Shown here piece by piece: positions 34,222 to 45,948 of a stretch of DNA of 64,000 bases; the first letter of the stretch is position 1, and each line of letters begins with the position of its first letter. Source of the DNA: Ectocarpus siliculosus (taxonomy: Eukaryota > Sar > Phaeophyceae > Ectocarpales > Ectocarpaceae); assembly GCA_000310025.1 (NCBI GenBank), contig FN649748.1, forward strand, positions 2,579,266 through 2,643,265, read 5' to 3'. Position numbers and translations under genes: made by a program. Below the pieces are notes generated by a model. The model saw nothing but the letters and a program-made list of their open reading frames with translations, did not search any database and was not told where the DNA came from.

Positions 34222-37200
34222 CTGCGCGTCGGCCTTGAGCTGCTTCAGCTCTTCCAGCTCTTTCGCGTCCGCGAAACGACTCCCCTTCGCGAAAACGTCT
34301 GCCACCCGTTGGGTCAGCCGACGTACTTTGGAAGACTCTTGGTCGTTGTAGATCTGCGTGAGCGTCTCAAACAGGCCGTCGACGCACCTGTGTAGGATAT
34401 AGCGCGTGCGTGACAGCAGTTTAGTCTAGATGCTGGTTTCCGTTGTGGTCGGGTCTGCCGGAAACATTCGGAAGCAAGGAGAGAGAGAGAAAAGATTGAC
34501 GATCGTTCAACGGTCCTCGACGCACCCGCATGGCTCAATGTACGTACGTGCTTGTTGATAGAGAGCGTTGCTCAGGTTCTTCACGAAGATCGGCGGCAAG
34601 AACTGAAGCACGAAGATACAAAGACAGTCAGTCACTGCCCAAACGATAAAAATACGATAGTTTGGTCAGAGTATCAAAAGCGACCCCTTCACACAACAGA
34701 TTGATAGATCGATAGATAGGCAGCTACTTTGATGCATGATACCTTTGTCTTGCTTCGGTCATATCCTTCTGCAACGCCAACATGCTGCTCTTCACGCCGA
34801 TCCCGGTGATCTCTTTCGGATCGGGCGGCATGACCGTCCCTGCGTGTCTCACCAGAAATTGAACGTCTTCCAGCAGTTCGACCTTTGTTAGACGGAGAAA
34901 GTTCCAGCGGAGCGACCAAGGGGACGATTGCAGCGGCATGCCTCAAGCACCCCATCACTTCAACAGGCGGGGTGGGTGGCACACGTTCTCCCGACAAGAA
35001 ACGAAACGTCTTCCGAACCATTCCGCCTGATTGAACCATCCCAAGAGGAACAGCATCCTGCAACAAACTACCGCCAGAGATCGTATATCGTGGAATACCT
35101 CTCCCGAACTCGCACCAAGCTTATCCCCCGTCGATTCGAACAACCAAGGGCTCGCCCGCTTCTAGCCCTTACTTTGTGGCAAGGGTAATCAATCCTACTA
35201 CCGTATACTTGCGCCCCTTAACCCAGACCCCCCCATTCTATTGCGAAGGATCCCACGCGACCATCAGATATACCACCGCGCCCACGTGGCACCCCTCCCC
35301 ATTGACCTCATGCCTCTCCCTCACCCCCCGTGCCCATTCCTACCTGCTGGTAGATGGACGCTATGTACCCCTCAACGGCGGCTGGATCGATCACGTCGTA
35401 GTAGATCGCTCGCATCTTCAGCTCCAGCTGCGAGGCTAGGCGCTTCCGTTCGTTTTTTCGCCCGAGCACCGTGAATTTCTCGCGTAGAGTGGAAGCGGCG
35501 GCTGTCGGGTCGATCCCGCCGGTGGCCAGGTCCTCGGGGAACAGGCGGTCGCAGTGCCGAGCAACCTGCCTTTAGCGCGGCAACAAAAAGGAGAACAAGT
35601 TTGCCTCACCGTTCACTGTTTAGGTTCATTTCAGGCAAAGATAGATTCCGAGGAACAAATGTTGGAACAAGAGCACGTAGGTGTGTAGACCTATGTAAAT
35701 ATAAATACTTGCGTCGCTAACCGAGCCACCGCACTTTTCCCAGAATCCATTCAGCGAGGACAACGGGAGAGGAAACACGCCGCACGTCACTGAAACAGTT
35801 TGCAAGGACGAAGCTGTGGAACGGCTGGAGCCTAACACTGCTGTGCGGGGATTGGAGAAAGGGATCCGTGGGGCGTCACTACTGTGGTGCGCTTTCTTTC
35901 GTGCTCCCGAGAAGCGGACAGCGACAATCCTTTCTAAGCCTCAGAATGCCTCTTTCGAGCATGGACTCACGTGAGCTCCTGGAGGTCGTTAAAGGCCAGG
36001 CAGACGGCCTTGATCAAGGGATGGATGTGACGTCCGGTTGGAGAATCGAGAACTTCTCGGTACAGGCCCGTCGACAGCTTGTTGTAAAGCTCTACCTTCA
36101 GGGAAACAAGTGCGAACGCAAGCCTCGTCACCGCCACATATATATTTTTTTCCCGCGTGTTCGTTTCGGAATGCTACAGGTGAGCGGGCAGGTAGAGAGA
36201 GGCAAGCGTTACGTTCTTCGTTGATTGCCGACCGAACGGATGGGGAGGGGCCTATGTCACACGGGGAGCACACATCCGTTCCGCGCTATTATTAGTACAC
36301 ACTACACACGTAACCCCAAGCCGAACCTAACAACTTGCGGTCGGTGGGTTTCGCATACTGCTCGATTCCACGGTACCATGCCTGTCGAGAATCTGGTTGG
36401 TGGTTGTTCTGTGCCTCCATCATCCTGCCCCTCCCTTTGCCCTTTGCTAAGCACACCTTGATGTGTTTCCTCGCGTCTCTCTCCCTGAGGTACGCCATGA
36501 GCCCCTTAGTGTTCCGCTGGAAGAACTTCATCTTAGCTTTCAATGGGGCGCCGCGAAGATCAATCTGCAGCCTCACCGAACAGATCAAGTTACAAGCGGA
36601 GAGAGGGGGAACAATCCAATATTGACAGCATGCCTCTCGAGTGCCAGGCTTCGCAGCGCTCATCTTCTCTCACTGATTCGTGTGGGACAATATGCCTGAG
36701 TCCCTCTTGGTGCTGATGATGGCCGTTTCACTCGTTTCAGCACTGCATACGGCTCGACTTGAACCTACACCGGCAAGGTTGGCTGTTTGCTGTAGGGAAT
36801 GTACCTCGAGTATGGTCGACAGGCGGCCAATCTCTCGCGGGAGCTTCGTCAGCGCCGTGTTGCGTAGATCGAGAACCTGTATTTTGTTTTGCGGCGGGAT
36901 ATGGGAGTCGGCGTTGTTCTCGCACACGGACTACGTAAGGGTTGGGGTTGTTGTTGTCGTCGTGAAACCGGTTTGTGCCGGCCCCATCTAGTATTTCCAT
37001 GGTCAAGACGTACAGTAGCTCAAACGAGGGTCTTTCGTAGATGCATTCACGGCATTCTTCAACTGAAAGAAAAACCTCTTGTTCGCAAGGCTTGTTGCCA
37101 CGATAGGGACTACACCAAGCATTTTGAGCATCGGGTCCGTGCCCACCAAAAACAAAAAAAACAGACTCCAAGCAGCACGCGGTTCGATTCGCCGGTGCGC

Positions 37201-38481
37201 CTTCTCTCTCTCTCTCTCTAGACTTCACGCAACGGCTTTAATCTCCGAGGGACTGCTCGAAGTCTAGGCAAGTTACCTTGAGTCGGGTGCAATGCTGAAT
37301 ATCAGGGTGCACGGACGCGATGGGGTTGCCTTGGAGCCACAGGTGCTCCAGGTTGGTCAGCGAGGAAATGGCAGCGGGCACCGAAGGCAGCTCGTTGCAA
37401 GCTAAGTCTAACCTGGAAGAAAGTGGGCCCGGGGCAACCAACCGCGGGTTGGTACACATCCAGTAATTCGATTCCAAGAAGACTGGAGGAGCGCCCGAGC
37501 ACTACCGGAAGGGATCAATCGGTTTGGAACGACCAACAACGTCGGACCAAAAGGAAAAAAAATCGTCAAAATCTTCCTACGTAACATAATGACCCAGGCG
37601 ATCATGTGTGCCGGTTTAAGTCACAACGCCTGAAAAGCCCGCAACCGGAGAAACCACGATTGATGATTTATTGTAGGACTGAGAGAGATGGAAACCAACA
37701 AACGCGATGGGAAAAGAGGACCCATAACGTGAGACGTCGCAGGTGGCGCCCCGGACAAAAGAGACGGTACAACACGCGAGGCAAGCAAAATAACAACCAA
37801 TCGCAGACGCCTAACACACAGGCAATGGCGTGATTCTCTCTCGAAAAAAGTGCCAACCCACTCACAAGGACCACACCCACCCGTACAAGAAACCCGGGCT
37901 CAGGTTTTCGACAAGATAATGGTCGGCACCACACTATCATCAGTATACGAGTAGCTCGTGCTCAATCGCTGAGACATTCATGGTGAAAGGTTTTTGAGCC
38001 TACTTGCTGTAGGTGTTTCTTGTGTGAGCCGACCTTTCTACTGCTGCTACAGATTACTCTGTTGTACCGGCCAGGGTTTAGTGTAATCACCGCCGCCGGG
38101 TTTGCGAAGGCCGTGTCGTTGTTGTCCCCACCACACTACCCACTCATGCAGTTTTTGGAGGAAAATACAGGAAAAACGACCCAGCCCGCTCAAACTTGCT
38201 GTCGCCATTGCCCACATGCTAGCGTGAGGTTACTGCTTGAGTGGTCGGCCGCTCGTCGGAACCTCAGCAGCATGTTATGCTATAGATCGGTGTGTGTGCT
38301 TTCAGCGGTAAGCTCGGGAAGCACATGCAGCAGTGCTTTGAGCACGGAGCAGCAACGGTATTCACTTTTACCTCGTCAGGCCGACGCTTCGAAGAACCGG
38401 CCTTGGTATTCGGCTCAGCCCCATACCCGTGAGGTGAAGCACTTTCGATCGGTTCACCTGCTCAAGATCACCGCCACCCAT
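34222..38481 (-). CDS. Leucine-rich-repeat protein with a C-terminal helical region; function unknown
   Basis: Exons are 38481-38372, 37412-37277, 36876-36805, 36564-36457, 36095-35971, 35789-35735, 35565-35344, 34882-34743, 34602-34544 and 34387-34222. The first seven junctions are phase-consistent. The start MGGGDLEQVNRSKVLHLTGM leads directly into the first LRR. Exons 1-4 carry LRRs such as LDLACNELPSVPAAISSL, LEHLWLQGNPIASV and VLDLRNTALTKLPREIGRL, closing with a typical end segment, FFQRNTKGLMAYLRER. Exons 5-10 are charged and helical (for example FPEDLATGGIDPTAAASTLR and LEELKQLKADAQ). I do not recognise this region. Exon 8 ends in phase 2 whereas exon 9 is open only in phase 0, so an exon is missed or there is a sequence error. 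The C-terminal exon after 34222 was not found. The LRR part suggests a protein-binding, probably cytosolic, role. Confidence 0.83.
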
Positions 38482-41400
38482 CGTTGCTGATGCTGTTGCT
38501 GTGGCCGCTTGCACCCACCAGGACTGATGGCCTGAAGTGCAGAAGAGGGTATGTAGTCTATATGCGCAACGAGGATACGTGCGAGTCCTCTCATGTGTCT
38601 CCCGACAAAGCAACCGGTCAAGACCAAACCAAGCCCGGTACGAGAGGGTTATCGTGTGGCGGCGATCATAGAGATGCCGACGGTGTCGACTGTAGTCTAT
38701 GATGCTGCTGCTTGGAGTAACGTCGAATCAAACAAAAAAATACTGGTGATACGCGTTCATGCTACTACTGCTGATGTGTGAAGAGATTATACACCCACGA
38801 AGCTTCGAATTTTTAATGATCCGAGTATTGCAGGAGACACAACGTCGAACAACATATACCTACCTTTCGTCTCGTTGTATTGTTGTTTTAGTCGCGATCC
38901 TGAGGTGCAGAGGAGGAGAATGCGGAGGGATTATCCCACCAGACATACGTAAAGAAATAATAAGTAGTGTAGTCTAGACGGCAAGACTATTACAATGTAG
39001 CAAGATTGCAAGATTGCGCACGTCTCCACGTCTTCTCATTGGTCTACCAAAAATATGCGGGGCAATTGCTGTTGTACGAGATGTTTGCGTGTGGCAGAAG
39101 GTGAGACAAAAAAATTCCGACGCACACATCGGTCATACCACGGCACAGATACGCAGCGAGATCTGTAGCTGTTGCCTGGAGGATCGACTGCCATACGGGC
39201 ATAAGGAAGGTAAGAGCATGTACGGGTGCTAGAAGAGGGGGTGGGCGTCAGCCAGTTTGCGAAGCGTTGGCCCCGTACCTGGTATACGTGCAGGGTACTT
39301 ACTTCACTTACCTCATCATCTGCAACAGCTGCTGCGATTCACCATCATCTCCAGCCTAAACTGCTGTACGCACGGATCCCCTATGAAAACTTACAACTGG
39401 TGCTTCCGGGATTGTCTTGTTGTTGCCTGGTTTGGCTCCAGGGCTACTGCTGTAGCTGCGGGTTGTGCGCCTCTCTCTGCGGGTGAAACGCCGGCGTGTG
39501 GGTGTGTTTGTCCCTATTTTATGTAAGTTGTACAACAGCAGTAAAGTCTCTCTCGCTCATCCGCGGTTTCCGTCATGTAGAACGCCCGCCGCTGAAGCCG
39601 CCCTCTCCTCAGTCTCAGTCGGCCAGTCACCAGGGTTGTTAGGCCTGCCTCGCGAAATGGTACGCTCCTACGTAGCTGCTAACAGCGACAAGCAGGTTGT
39701 AGAGCCTCAAGCAGGTTGTAGAGCCTGGGATGGCAAGCCGTGCAGTCGCAAACACGCATGCTCTGGCGCGGCCTCGGCTCGTTGTCAACGTGGGACCGTT
39801 CTCCATCTTGGGCACGTTCTTTTTATATTTTGATGGTATTTCACCACAATAGTAAGGGATGCGTCTCGTGTGTGAAGCACACCTACCCCCGCACGACTTA
39901 TGCGTGCGAGGCCGATGACTATTGCCCCTCCCCCATCAGGACTTGTACTACCGCGAACGTGTTTTCGCTCCAAGTCACATGCGGCAAAACTCGGTGCTCT
40001 GGGTTAGTTATGCACTTGACCATGTTGAGTTGAACATCACAGGAGTTCGTCATCATATCGACCGACATTGGCGTGGGTACTGCTCCTGTAATGACGACAC
40101 ATTTTCAGACCTTCCTTGCGTAAACCCAGCAGTGTTTGTTTGCATCGCGTGTCATGGTTTCCTCGAGTGTTCCCTACAGACTTCCGCGCCGCGAAAGGGC
40201 TGACTATTGTATCAACCTTTTCTGATCTGATTCCCCCATCCCTCTCCGGCTAATCTGAATCTGAATATCTGAATATCTGAATCTTGGTGACGGCGATGTG
40301 TGAATAGAACGGGACGACAAATAACGCGGGAGTGGAAATACGACTGCGCTGCGTATCCAAACACCCAAACTCATCGGCTAAGGTGACCGTTCAGGTGACC
40401 GGCAGCGACAAGGGTTGTTGAGGGAAATAGGGTTTTCCTGTAGCCGCAATTATGACGGGGGGGAGAGCGGCGATCGATTTGACACAAGGATCGGGCAGGC
40501 GCACCGCACGCGCCATAACACCACTGAAAACGCCAGCAACACCTGCCAGACTCACGTCCGTTGTTTGTCAACACCAAGACATCATGCGTGGCGCCCTCGT
40601 CTTCAACTGCCGTTGATGCACTGCTGTTTTTTTTTACACCACACCAACCAATGATCACACATGATAACAACGGGGACAGCAGTAGAATGAGCGCACCAGC
40701 AGCGCCAATGCCTCCAATGCGTGATTCTCTCGGTCCGGCCGTCTATCTCATACTCACCATACAAGTAGGACTTGGTGTGTATTGTGTAATGGGGGCTCGG
40801 GTGCTGGTCGTGAGAATTAAGCGGGAAGATCCGGGGTGTGACACTGCGCCCTGCTCCCGATGCTGAAAGCTGAAAACAGCAGGCCGGGTGGGCAGGGTCT
40901 TGCAATTTGCGTGTGTGCTGTCCTCACTCCCTGCCGGGTGCTACTCTTCGTGCTTGTACCGCTGCTCTATGGTGAGCGAAGCCAGGTGGACCCGTCGTGT
41001 GTCGAGCAAAGAGGGTTTCGCCAAAAGAAAAGAAAACGATGGCATCACGATAGTATCACTACGAGAAATCCTCGGACCCGATCCGTGTTAAAATTAAACG
41101 GAACGGGATATTTTGTTGTTTCGTTTTGGTTTGTTCCGACAGAAACGGGCCTCAAGATGCAGCAAGGTTGAGGATCTCCGCGTTGTGAGCTGTAGAGATG
41201 TGATCCATCATCATGCACAGCAAGCAACATACGTTCTTGTCGTATGGCTTGCAGCGCTGCTATGCAAATGACCGATCATCACGGGAAGACTTTTAGCCCG
41301 TAAGATTTGATCGTACAATATTGTATTTTCGTCGTGCAAATACATCGTTGTATATATTGGCAAGTTTAATTTGTCCCCACCATGATCCATAATCTCAGTT

Positions 41401-41492
41401 GGTCCTTACGACGAACACACAAGACTATCTGACGACCCAGCCGCGGAGTCTGATCGATTTACGCGAGTTCCTCGCTCCGACAGATGTACTCT

Positions 41493-41556
<64 letters not shown>

Positions 41557-41749
41557 CTTCTCATTGCTCCTCGTTCGTGGTACCTTGTTCCTGTTTTATT
41601 GGTGCGTCGCCGGCTCGTTGCCCTCGAAAACTCAGCCAAATTGCGGCGGGGAAGTCACTTTGTTCATTCTCTTGAGAGCGCCCCCCCCCGCCATTTCCCT
41701 TGCCTCGTCTACGGACAGGAGGGGTTGTTGTTTCGAGCTGGGTGAAGAC
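38482..41749. other. Divergent intergenic region between the LRR and TAZ genes
   Basis: No supported gene. The stretch contains repeated TACTGCTG strings (for example 39445-39454), a short CTGAATAT repeat at 40255-40286 and, at its right end, a long (CT)n tract. A 59-codon plus-strand frame from 40687 with one hydrophobic segment is open but unsupported. Confidence 0.45.
41484..41556 (+). repeat. (CT)n microsatellite upstream of the TAZ gene
   Basis: About 30 CT units lie roughly 200 bp before the chosen start codon, so they fall in the probable 5' untranslated region or core promoter. The frame stays open through it, encoding Leu-Ser repeats, but the Met at 41750 after the repeat is the more credible start. 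Confidence 0.9.
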
Positions 41750-41927
41750 ATGGAGGCTTGGGGAGATATGGAGGTAGCCGTCCCGCAGGGAGACTTTGGG
41801 AGCACCGGCACCAGCAGGGCCGCTGGCGGCACCGGCGGCAGCAGCGGCGGTGCGGCGTTGGCTCCACCGGGGGTGTTCGTTTTCGGAGGCGCGACACCTC
41901 CTCCGCTACCGCCTTCGTCTGCGGGGA

Positions 41928-41958
<31 letters not shown>

Positions 41959-42423
41959 ACCGCTACAACAGTGGCAGATTCAGGCTCAGGCGGAGCAGAA
42001 GGCTGGGGGTCGCGCACGGGTGCCGTCGTCGTCATCGTCATCCTGTTCCGCGTCCTCCTCTTCCCTCCGACGCAAGCGAGGATCGACGTCGTCGTCAAGG
42101 ACCCGCTACGCCATCCCTCACACTACCGGCGGCACAGCGGCGCCGCGAGCGGGTGCGGCGGGTCAGGGCGGGGCGGGTGGTCTCGTCGGTGTCGGTGTCG
42201 GCGGCGGCGGCGGCGGCAGCGACTGCAACAGCGGATACGTGGTCCGCACCCGCAACAGCTTCGCCTCGAGCGCGTCGACGACGACGGAGAACGCTGGCCG
42301 TGGCGGTGGCGGCGTTGGCGGTGGCGACGGTGGTGGCGGTGGCGGCGGGAGCGGCAGCAGTACGGACGCAGCGGCAGCGGTGGCGGGAGCGGGAGAAGGA
42401 GCGGGGAAGCAAGGGCTACCTGT

Positions 42424-42470
<47 letters not shown>

Positions 42471-45346
42471 GTGGGGGTAGCGGGACGACGGGCGGAGGCG
42501 GGAGATCGTCATGGTCTCGTTTGGACCGCGCCGTGAGTTTCGGCTGTCGTTTTGAGGTGTCCACGGTGTTTGCGCGCTGTACAGCGGGTGTAGTCCTTCG
42601 CGCGTGTTTGCTTGTTGGAAGGCAACGCTGGAGAAGTAGGATGCCGAGGTATGTATTTCTGTCAACGCGAGCGAACGCGCGCGGCTTTCGCGTGATTTTC
42701 GTGCTGGGTGAGTGGACCAAATGTCACCGACGCGGCGTGGTGGATCGTGTTCATCTCATCCCCGGCGTGTTTGTGAGGCCGGTGTATGTTGTGCGCGGCG
42801 GCGGGGGGGTGGCTTGTGCACGTTCATGTGGGGCTTGTTTTTGTTCTCTTCCCCACGATCTCAACAAGAAGTATCCAACGCGGCCGCGTCTGTGACTGCG
42901 CTTGTGCTTTTCTCTCGCAGGCTGCCCTACGACAGCAGCAGGAGCGACTTCTCCTCCTCAGGCATGCCAGCAGGTGAGCGGAGTAGAGGAATTGGAACAA
43001 GCAACACTGGAGTGCCGCGTTATTGCCGACGTTCTTCCAGCTCAAGACCATTAGCTGCCGTGTAGCTGTGGGGTACCACGGGTATGTGCCCTGCACCTAG
43101 CCTGATGATCCCGAGAAATTGGTGCCGAATCCAAGTTGGAGACGTGCCAATACAATTCTGAGGAAACCTTTCAGGTGCCGGCATGAGCCTAACCGCGCCC
43201 GCGCGCGGCCATTGGCCCCCCCGACACTTAATGATCCAACAACACGCGGAAGCACTGTCCCCCCGCATGGGTGTCCCTTCTCTAGAGTACTGCGGACGAT
43301 TGCCCGAACCCACAAACGACCACGCGGTGATCATCATGGCAAAAAAGTCGACGGGAAATAAGGGGGTCATCCCCGTGCCCACCTCTTTCTGTATCTCTCT
43401 GCTTCTCTTACTCTCTCTGACGATATTTCGTGGGATTTTGCAACTTTTCTGGAGGTCTTTCTCTCTGCTCGAAACGAAAATACAGAGATGTGCTGGCCTG
43501 CTCTCTCCCCCGGCAGTGGCATGGTGCACAGCAGTAGACGGAGCGCAATTTGACTTTCAGCTCACCAAGTCTGGAAGGTGCACCGGTCCTTCGCCTGTCC
43601 CACGCAAGGTGGTCTTGGGTTAAATCGTCAAAGGCTGTGCGCCCTGTCCCCACCTACCCCTCCTCGATGTGGAAAGCCCTTTCCCACGAGTCCGTGCACT
43701 TTCGGTGTTTGGAATTTGCAGCACCCCTAGACGACGTTCCCAGATCTAGCGCAACGTTTCTTCGGAGGTCTCTGATCCTGGTTACTCCCCTTGCTTTTGG
43801 CGGGTTTCTCCCCTCCCTAACTTAAAACTTTAAACAGGTGTCCTTTTCGCGAGGAAGGCCAGTGTCCGACGTCGCCTCACTGCCTGGCCGTCAAGGTGCT
43901 GTGGAGGCACATCGCCAAGTGCATGGACGCGTCGTGCATGGTGAGTGCCCTCTGTGTTTCTTGTCTTTTGGGGGTTGCGGCGGGATTGGTTTGTGTCTTT
44001 GCTACGGCTCATCAAAAGGGAGGCATCGAAGGCGAAGAAGACGAAGGGACAACGGAGTTACCTCAAGCAGCTCAAAACGGCCGAGGAGCGCGTCTTGATG
44101 TTTGCCAAGCTAGACCACGGTATGTAGCTCTGTCACCGGGCGTGCGAAGTTACGCCGCATGACCACATGGCACCAGCGTGCCCGATGCGTTTGGTTAGTG
44201 CAGTGTCTGGACCTTGTCATGCTCGCACCTATAGTTCGACAGAAAATAGGTACGTTTCTTGCTAACAGCTTAAGAATTTTGTGAACGAAAATTCTTTGCT
44301 TGCCGAGTTGACGTCGTCAAATCTCGTGCGAATCGAAAACGAGTTCGCTCCAAATCTCTAGCACTGTTTGTGCATCGCGTGCCTTCCCTGGAACAAGTTT
44401 CCCCCCTTTGTTTCGAAACTAAATGGTGTCGAGGTGTGTCTTTTCTCCCCCTTTGCTACGAGTTTCGAGGTGCATGTTGTCTCTTGCAGCGACGTGTTCG
44501 TGTGCGATTTCAAAACGAAACACGTCGCGTGCGCGTGCCGCGATGAGGGAGCCAAACGGTGGCGGGCACCCAAGGGTTTAGTGGTCAGCGCGTGCTCCAT
44601 AGGCGGGGCGCTCTCCTGTTGTACCTATGCATAGTCGTGCCGAGTACTGATTTCAAGAATGCCACCACTGCTTGAAGCGGGTTCCGTGCAGGATTTCGTC
44701 TCGCCTCGTACCGCGTGGCGGCGACAAAGCTCAAACGAGCTGTTATTATCGTCCACGTGCCATCGTCAGTCTTCAGCCAACACTCTTTGAGTACAAGAAC
44801 GTTAATCGTGTCGTCTAAGATACGTGATGTCAATTGAATTTGTTCTATTCTGAACAATACACTCTGTTTTTTAGTACGCCCTTGGTTATTTTCTGCAAGG
44901 TGTAAAATATTGTTCAAGACGACGAAGTTCTTGCTCGTTCTTCAAATGTTTTCGTCTTGCCGTGTGTCAGAGCTTTCGTTTTCTCTCATCACCACGCTCC
45001 CCTTTTTCTTTTCTATTCCCGTAGTACTTTCCTCACCGTAATACCATGGCACGACGAAACCAAACCATACCATTTGAAACCGTCGCCGCAACAGGTCCCA
45101 CACTGCGCCTCGTCGCGCTTCGTGATGGGGCATTACCACAAGTGCAAGGAGCCCAAGTGCCATCTGTGTGGCCCCGTGAGGGCGATCATCTCTAGGGAGA
45201 GAGACGAGCAGCGTCTCTTGGGACGAACTGAGTCGTCGGACGATGAGGACAGTAGCGACGACAACGATGGCAGCGGCGGCGGGGGTGGTGACGATGGACG
45301 TGGTGGCGGAAAAGACGATGATGATGATGATGATGACGATTTATAG
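41750..45346 (+). CDS. TAZ-type zinc-finger protein with Gln/Gly-rich N-terminus, 4 exons
   Basis: TAZ fingers, known from CBP/p300 and plant BT proteins, bind activation domains of transcription factors, so a nuclear co-regulator role is inferred. Exons are 41750-42532, 42921-42973, 43838-43940 and 45095-45346; phases agree and the product is 396 residues. Residues 1-261 are low complexity: Gly, Ser, Ala and a run of about 15 Gln. The finger spans about residues 262-345. ALRQQQERLLLLRHASRCPF is the first helix, then CPTSPHCLAVKVLWRHIAKC, and last VPHCASSRFVMGHYHKC with CHLCGP. Three His-x3-Cys sites (RHASRC, RHIAKC, HYHKC) and the further Cys pairs give the three HCCC zinc sites of the family. 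The tail is acidic, ending in nine Asp and a Leu. There is no acetyltransferase, bromo or KIX domain in the window, so it is not a full CBP. The 1.15-kb third intron contains an exon-like segment (44019-44119). Confidence 0.93.
42424..42469 (+). repeat. (CAG)n repeat coding poly-Gln
   Basis: About 15 uninterrupted CAG codons lie in exon 1 of the TAZ gene. It is a likely length-variable site. Confidence 0.95.
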
Positions 45347-45903
45347 GTTGGTGCATTTTTTCGCCCTCCTTGGGTGCACGAGGTTGCTGTTGCTGTTGCT
45401 GTTGCCGTTGCTGCTCTTTGTGTTGCCTGTTTCAATGTTCATGTGTGCTGTGCATGTCGAGGGTGCGCCGACCCAGTTGTGTTCGTCGGCGACAGTTTGC
45501 GGTGGTGTTGAAGAAGAAAAGCGTTCCGCTGTGGTGCATGATAGGTGTTGCCGATTTCCAGCTAACTACGTTGCTTGGTTGCGACCGGATTATTGCTGCT
45601 AAGGCGTGGATGGTAACGGCTTTACCTGTGTAGAAGTGTGTGAACGTTTATTTGTCCGATGAGGCTCAAGGATTGACTAATTTGCGGAGCTCTCTCTGTG
45701 TTTGTTCAGACCTCGTTGACTACTTTCGTGGTCCGACCCCTCAGCTGTGTTGAAAGGCTCAAGAAAACACGGGGTTTGTTCTGCCGGGCACCATTTTTCC
45801 AAACTCCATTTTTGATTTTTTGCGTACAACGATCGTAACATCCGCGACGCTCTAGAAAATGTTTTTTTTTTGCGATCGTTTCTTGTTGCGGTCGGGGTTT
45901 GTG

Positions 45904-45948
<45 letters not shown>

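Noticed and set aside
40687-40866. Small membrane protein starting MSAPAAPMPPMRDSLGP
   Set aside because: One open frame with a single hydrophobic segment, but no flanking exons, homology or other support.
41399-42895. A 498-codon plus-strand frame running through the (CT)n tract
   Set aside because: Only the part from the Met at 41750 to the donor at 42532 belongs to the TAZ gene. The upstream part translates the CT repeat, and the downstream part is intron.
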